From NCBI RefSeq assembly GCF_014207135.1, contig NZ_JACHCC010000010.1, forward strand, positions 124,001 through 188,000: a stretch of DNA of 64,000 nt, in the 5' to 3' direction. Below, piece by piece: positions 60,517 through 64,000 of this stretch. Both the position numbers and the translations under genes were made by a program. This DNA is from Pedobacter cryoconitis (GTDB lineage Bacteria > Bacteroidota > Bacteroidia > Sphingobacteriales > Sphingobacteriaceae). Numbering within the stretch: position 1 is the first letter of the stretch; every line of letters begins with the position of its first letter. The notes under the pieces are model-generated. The model ran no database searches. It was not told the DNA's origin and saw nothing but the letters and a program-made list of their open reading frames with translations.

Positions 60517-60631
60517 ATAAATAATTTGAAGGAGAGGTTGATTACCGTTTCTAATCCGATTTTAACATTTCGGTCTCCAAATATATTCAAATGGATAATA
60601 GCTTGTATAATTCGTCAAAATTTTGATCACA

Positions 60632-61054
60632 TCATTCTCCCCATGCAGTTAGCATTATTGCCCTGGCCCCCCCGTAATTGCGGTGTTCACAAAGATAAAT
60701 TCCCTGCCAGGTACCCAGTGCCAAACGACCATTGCGAATTGGAATCATTAATGAAGTGTCCAGCAGCGCTGTTTTCAAATGAGCGGGCATATCATCAGAC
60801 CCTTCATCATCATGAAGATAGTCCGGGTCATTTTCAGGAACGGCTTTATCGAAAAATAATTGAAAATCATGGCGTACGGTAGGGTCGGCATTCTCGTTAA
60901 TCGTCAGCGAAGCAGAAGTATGCTGTATAAAAACCTGAAAAATACCAGTTTTTATCTCGCTGATCTGTGGAAACGCCTGAAGAATATCTTCTGTAATCAG
61001 GTGATATCCTCTTTTTCTTTCTCTGAGCAGGAGTGAATGCTGGTAAATCTTCAT
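60632..61054 (-). CDS. YjbQ / UPF0047 family protein
   Basis: 140 residues from ATG 61054 (MKIYQHSLLLRERKRGYHLI). Conserved family text: FIQHTSASLTINENADPTVR, HDDEGSDDMPAHLKTALL and LGTWQGIYLCEHRNYGGAR. The His and acidic residues form the metal-like site. Members have secondary thiamine-phosphate synthase activity in vitro, but the real role is unclear. A longer frame to 61111 is unlikely. Confidence 0.9.
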   Translation of the reverse strand: MKIYQHSLLLRERKRGYHLITEDILQAFPQISEIKTGIFQVFIQHTSASLTINENADPTVRHDFQLFFDKAVPENDPDYLHDDEGSDDMPAHLKTALLDTSLMIPIRNGRLALGTWQGIYLCEHRNYGGARAIMLTAWGE

Positions 61055-61109
61055 GTCTTCAATATTTGAGGGGCTAAACTTAGCATCTTTTTCAGAAACA
61101 TAACGTAGC

Positions 61110-61141
61110 AAGAGGTGGGATTATTTTAACCACCTCTTTTT
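61110..61141. terminator. bidirectional hairpin
   Basis: 9-bp stem AAGAGGTGG / CCACCTCTT with an 11-base loop. The T run is on the plus-strand side. It lies just after the stop of the cytolysin-like gene and before yjbQ. Confidence 0.6.
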
Positions 61142-61145
61142 CACC

Positions 61146-62282
61146 TTAATTGGTTTTGATGACTTTCTCCCTTTGTACATTTACCCTGACTACATATCCT
61201 TGTTGAGGTACCCTGCTGTAATCGACACTATGGTTTAAAGTATAGAATAATGGGCTGCCATAAGTAGAGGCGGAAAAGGTTCCTTCGCTTGAGATCAAGT
61301 TGTAAAAACCTTGTATTTTCTGTAGTCCACTTGCCGATTCCACACTTTTTGTTCCGGAATAACTATAGCCATTCAGGTAGGTATGTATCTCGGCGGTTGT
61401 TAACAGTTTTTCTTCATCAGCACCCAATGGCTGGGAAGTTCTGATTTTATTAGTAATCACATTCAGTTGTTCTGGTTTGGCATCGGCTTGAAGGGTCAGT
61501 AAACCCATTCGTCCATAATCGATACTACTTACAGAGCTGATTTTGCTTTTGTTCAGTATATTGTTGTCTACCTTGGCTTTAAAAACAGAATACTCCGGAA
61601 TGTCCATATCAATACCAAAGTTGACCTGCACAGCTCTGAGCACAATTCCATTTCTGACTTTGGTGACAGTTCCTGTATTTTCAGTGGAAATGCCAAATAA
61701 TTGCTTAATATCTACATTGCCACCAAAAAGAATATTCAGTTCATTAAGATGGGTGAAAGCGAAGCTGTTATAGGAGAAATTATAGATCTGTTTATGAACG
61801 GCTGTGCCGGATAAAGCTCTTTTTAGATAATCTAAAGTAGCTGTGTAAGAAGGTTTTTCGATTACAAAGTTAAATTTGTCCGGTAAATTCAGGAATGTAG
61901 GACTGACAGTTATAGGATTGACTTCATAATCCGCAACTACTTCCGGATCTATTTTCTGTCCGGTAAAATTACCCTTTAGAATTGCACAAGGAAATATTTT
62001 TTCCTGGAAAGCAGGCAGAATCATCAATCTGCTTGATGGAGTATATTGCAGCAGCAGGGTATGGCTCACCTGATCTGACCACACGCTGTCTTTTAAAAGA
62101 CTATATCCACTGCTATTGACCAGATTTTCTAAGTTAATATAGCCTGAGGCACCCACAACAGGTGGTACTACCGGCGGTATTACAGGAGGGAGGACCGGAG
62201 GATTAGGAGGTACTACAGGTACTTCAGTTTTACTGCAGGAGCATAAAAAAAGTATAACTAGGGCAAGGTTGATTATTCGCAT
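61146..62282 (-). CDS. probable thiol-activated-cytolysin-fold lipoprotein
   Basis: 378 residues. Lipobox FLCSC (Cys16), then a Pro/Val-rich linker of repeated VVPP units. The body resembles cholesterol-dependent cytolysins: KISSVSSIDYGRMGLLTLQA matches the ISSVxYGR strand, and YNSFAFTHLNELNILFGGNV with AVQVNFGIDMDIPEYS match the SxSS...LxxxFG and YTVSVDxP parts. The Trp-rich undecapeptide of domain 4 is absent, so cholesterol binding is not expected. It looks like a short CDC-like protein anchored to a membrane. Family assignment is by pattern only. Confidence 0.55.
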   Translation of the reverse strand: MRIINLALVILFLCSCSKTEVPVVPPNPPVLPPVIPPVVPPVVGASGYINLENLVNSSGYSLLKDSVWSDQVSHTLLLQYTPSSRLMILPAFQEKIFPCAILKGNFTGQKIDPEVVADYEVNPITVSPTFLNLPDKFNFVIEKPSYTATLDYLKRALSGTAVHKQIYNFSYNSFAFTHLNELNILFGGNVDIKQLFGISTENTGTVTKVRNGIVLRAVQVNFGIDMDIPEYSVFKAKVDNNILNKSKISSVSSIDYGRMGLLTLQADAKPEQLNVITNKIRTSQPLGADEEKLLTTAEIHTYLNGYSYSGTKSVESASGLQKIQGFYNLISSEGTFSASTYGSPLFYTLNHSVDYSRVPQQGYVVRVNVQREKVIKTN

Positions 62283-62357
62283 GATTCATAGGGCTTTAAC
62301 ACAAATATAATCAGCGTTTTCGACCTAAGTGGTGACATCGGTTAAATAATTAAATAT

Positions 62358-62394
62358 TTAGGCAATATTCCGGAATAACCGGGATATTGCCTAA
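62358..62394 (-). terminator. terminator after the AMP-ligase gene
   Basis: 16-bp stem TTAGGCAATATTCCGG / CCGGGATATTGCCTAA (one mismatch) with loop AATAA, 6 bp beyond the minus-strand stop. Confidence 0.75.
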
Positions 62395-62400
62395 AATCAT

Positions 62401-63780
62401 TTAAACCTGCTGATAAAGTGATCTTGCAGAGGTATAATCTACCTTTCCGTTAGGAGTAAGAGGTATTTTACTGACTTGTTTTATTTTGATAATGCTTGGA
62501 TGCAGGTTGAGTTTCGTTTTCAGAAACTGTTTAATTTCCTCATCCTTTAAGTCCTGATTAAGATGGATAACCAGCAAGTGTTTATCTTCCACTCCGATAC
62601 AGGCAAATGTCTCCCCGTTAAAGGCATTTTTAATAATCAGTTCTATCTCATCCAGGTTAAAACGTGTGCCCAATAGTTTGACAATGCGTTTAATCCGTCC
62701 AATGATATAATAATAACCTTCTTCGTCTTTTTCAGCAATATCACCGGTATAAAGGACATCTCCAGGTTGAAAAGTATTTAAATCTGCCGATTTTGTGGCA
62801 TATCCGCCAAAAACGTTCGGCCCCGAATAAAGCAGTTCGCGGGTTGAGGGATCAATCTGGAAACTTCCGTTTCTGATCGGACGTCCGATAGAAGTATTTT
62901 TAGTTTTCAGATCCGCAGGTGAAAGATAGGCCATTCTTCCGGCCGCCTCTGTTTGTCCGTACATTACAAAAAACTGCTGTCCGCGTGGGGCAACATATTC
63001 TTCGATGACTTTGGCCAGAGTCTGATTCAGGATTCCTCCTGTCTGGGTCATATATCTTAAAAATGGATATTCCTTCTTGAAAAAATCTATTCTCTGGAGC
63101 ATTTCATAGACATAAGGTACACCTCCTAAGGAACTGAACTGATATTTCACAAAATCATCCCAGAACTCCTTTTGCAGGACATCCCTGTTGGTACAGATAA
63201 TTGTACCTGCTTTCAGCGCATTTGTCGTGAAAATTGAAAGACCATACACAAAGATGACCGGAACATTTAGCGGGGTTATATCGTCTTCCCTGATTGGCAG
63301 GAACTCAAGAATGGCCTCCGCATTGTGAATCAGATTTTCTTCAGACAACTTAACGAATTTTGGAGAACCCGTTGTTCCTGATGTGCTGAGTAACAGTTTG
63401 ATGTCCGGATGAATAGGGTAGTCCGGTTTCAGCTGATGCTGGAATAACCGGATTCTGGAAGAAGCCTCGTGTATATCAAAACCGGGTATTTCTGTTCTGG
63501 AAGGATCATAAATGTAATATGGCTGATAAACCTCTTCCAGTTCCTGTTTGTAAACCGGACTGAGCTGGGGGCTAAGCAGGCTGACAGTAAAGCGACTGCC
63601 CAGAAAGTTAAGAAAAACCTCTATTGAGCCAATCAGATTGTCTGCGTAGATAAAGACCAGCGCCTGGCGGTCATCGATAACCAGCGAATGATGGAAATCA
63701 GCTACTCCATACGACCGGTCGGTGAAAGGATCTATAAAGGTTAATTTTTTATTATTTTGAATTAGATCATAAAGTCTCAT
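62401..63780 (-). CDS. AMP-forming acyl/aryl ligase (ANL family)
   Basis: 459 residues. The adenylation motifs are in order: LLSTSGTTGSPKFVKLS (A3), MYGQTEAAGRM (A5), GDIAEKDEEGYYYIIGRIKR (A7/A8), and PLTPNGKVDY (A10) with the catalytic Lys. It is shorter than usual at the N-terminus. It is 9 bp behind an acyl carrier protein gene, so it probably activates an acid and loads that carrier. Substrate unknown. Confidence 0.85.
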   Translation of the reverse strand: MRLYDLIQNNKKLTFIDPFTDRSYGVADFHHSLVIDDRQALVFIYADNLIGSIEVFLNFLGSRFTVSLLSPQLSPVYKQELEEVYQPYYIYDPSRTEIPGFDIHEASSRIRLFQHQLKPDYPIHPDIKLLLSTSGTTGSPKFVKLSEENLIHNAEAILEFLPIREDDITPLNVPVIFVYGLSIFTTNALKAGTIICTNRDVLQKEFWDDFVKYQFSSLGGVPYVYEMLQRIDFFKKEYPFLRYMTQTGGILNQTLAKVIEEYVAPRGQQFFVMYGQTEAAGRMAYLSPADLKTKNTSIGRPIRNGSFQIDPSTRELLYSGPNVFGGYATKSADLNTFQPGDVLYTGDIAEKDEEGYYYIIGRIKRIVKLLGTRFNLDEIELIIKNAFNGETFACIGVEDKHLLVIHLNQDLKDEEIKQFLKTKLNLHPSIIKIKQVSKIPLTPNGKVDYTSARSLYQQV

Positions 63781-63789
63781 GGCAGTTTT

Positions 63790-63999
63790 TTAATTGGTTT
63801 GCATTACCCCGTATTTCTGTAAGATCTCTCTTACTTTGGGCATGGTGTTCATTTCCAGCATGTCGTCTGTTTCTATAGAGATACCAAAAGCTGTTTCCAG
63901 TTCGGTCATTAATACCATGTGTGACATAGAATCCCATTCTGGTATGCTCTGGTAAGCCAGATCATCATTAATTTCTTCCAGTGGCACTGACAAAGCCAA
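63790..63999 (-). CDS. acyl carrier protein, N-terminus outside window
   Basis: The visible ~69 residues carry IPEWDSMSHMVLMTELETAF, with the phosphopantetheine Ser in DSM, and an acidic helix SIETDDMLEM. The frame is open to the window edge, so about 10 residues are missing. It is a carrier for a dedicated pathway with the AMP-ligase behind it, not the fatty-acid synthase ACP (which has DSLD). Confidence 0.85.
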   Translation of the reverse strand: MALSVPLEEINDDLAYQSIPEWDSMSHMVLMTELETAFGISIETDDMLEMNTMPKVREILQKYGVMQTN

Positions 64000-64000
64000 A

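Overview
The window looks like a chromosomal segment of a Bacteroidota bacterium, most likely a Pedobacter-type Sphingobacteriaceae. The support is a SusC/SusD pair with a FecR anti-sigma factor, a DUF5686 outer-membrane protein, Crp/Fnr and MocR regulators typical of the phylum, AT-rich intergenic DNA, and promoters with TAnnTTTG-like -7 elements. I see no tRNA, rRNA, CRISPR array, transposase or prophage gene.

Layout. 1-1.2 kb: end of a UbiA prenyltransferase and a methyltransferase. 1.5-8.3 kb: TolC / RND pump / membrane-fusion protein operon and an AraC regulator. 8.5-17 kb: envelope and housekeeping genes (DUF5686, BamA-like, DUF92, a signal-less solute-binding-like protein, WYL regulator, DinB). 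17-18.3 kb: MauE-like membrane protein and a Crp/Fnr regulator. 19.3-21.7 kb: GH78 alpha-L-rhamnosidase. 22-34.5 kb: a nutrient-uptake locus (decayed FecI-type sigma factor, FecR, SusC, SusD, a small secreted protein, a thioredoxin-FKBP fusion, subtilisin) split near its front by a two-domain glycosyltransferase. 34.5-50.5 kb: an accessory island of twelve glycosyltransferase genes (GT2-like, GT10-like and one of another type) mixed with a family of 80-110-residue proteins that usually carry a conserved Cys pair. 50.5-55.2 kb: biotin operon bioF-D-B-A headed by a ferritin-like gene, divergent from a MocR regulator. 57-64 kb: MscS channel, acetyltransferase-like protein, YjbQ, a probable cytolysin-fold lipoprotein, and an AMP-ligase next to an acyl carrier protein.

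Main discovery. A 14-bp near-palindrome, GGGTCAnAwGTCCC, occurs eleven times (two copies degenerate), upstream of nearly every transcription unit of the glycosyltransferase island and upstream of the MauE-like gene beside the Crp/Fnr regulator. Its distance to a -7 element (TAnnTTnG type) is fixed. For minus-strand genes it is 23 bp (eight of nine; the ninth is 22). For plus-strand genes it is 38 bp (five of five). Three sites serve divergent promoters at once. This geometry predicts one regulon, plausibly controlled by the Crp/Fnr protein encoded at 17.7-18.3 kb. The same rule supports a 46-codon gene at 45.2-45.3 kb and a promoter at 37.05-37.09 kb. The small-protein genes also share a separate 31-bp element, present six times.

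How the parts may work together (inference): the Crp/Fnr regulator switches on a set of soluble glycosyltransferases together with small Cys-motif proteins. Those proteins could be glycosylation substrates or partners, which would make the island an undescribed glycoprotein or glycopeptide system.
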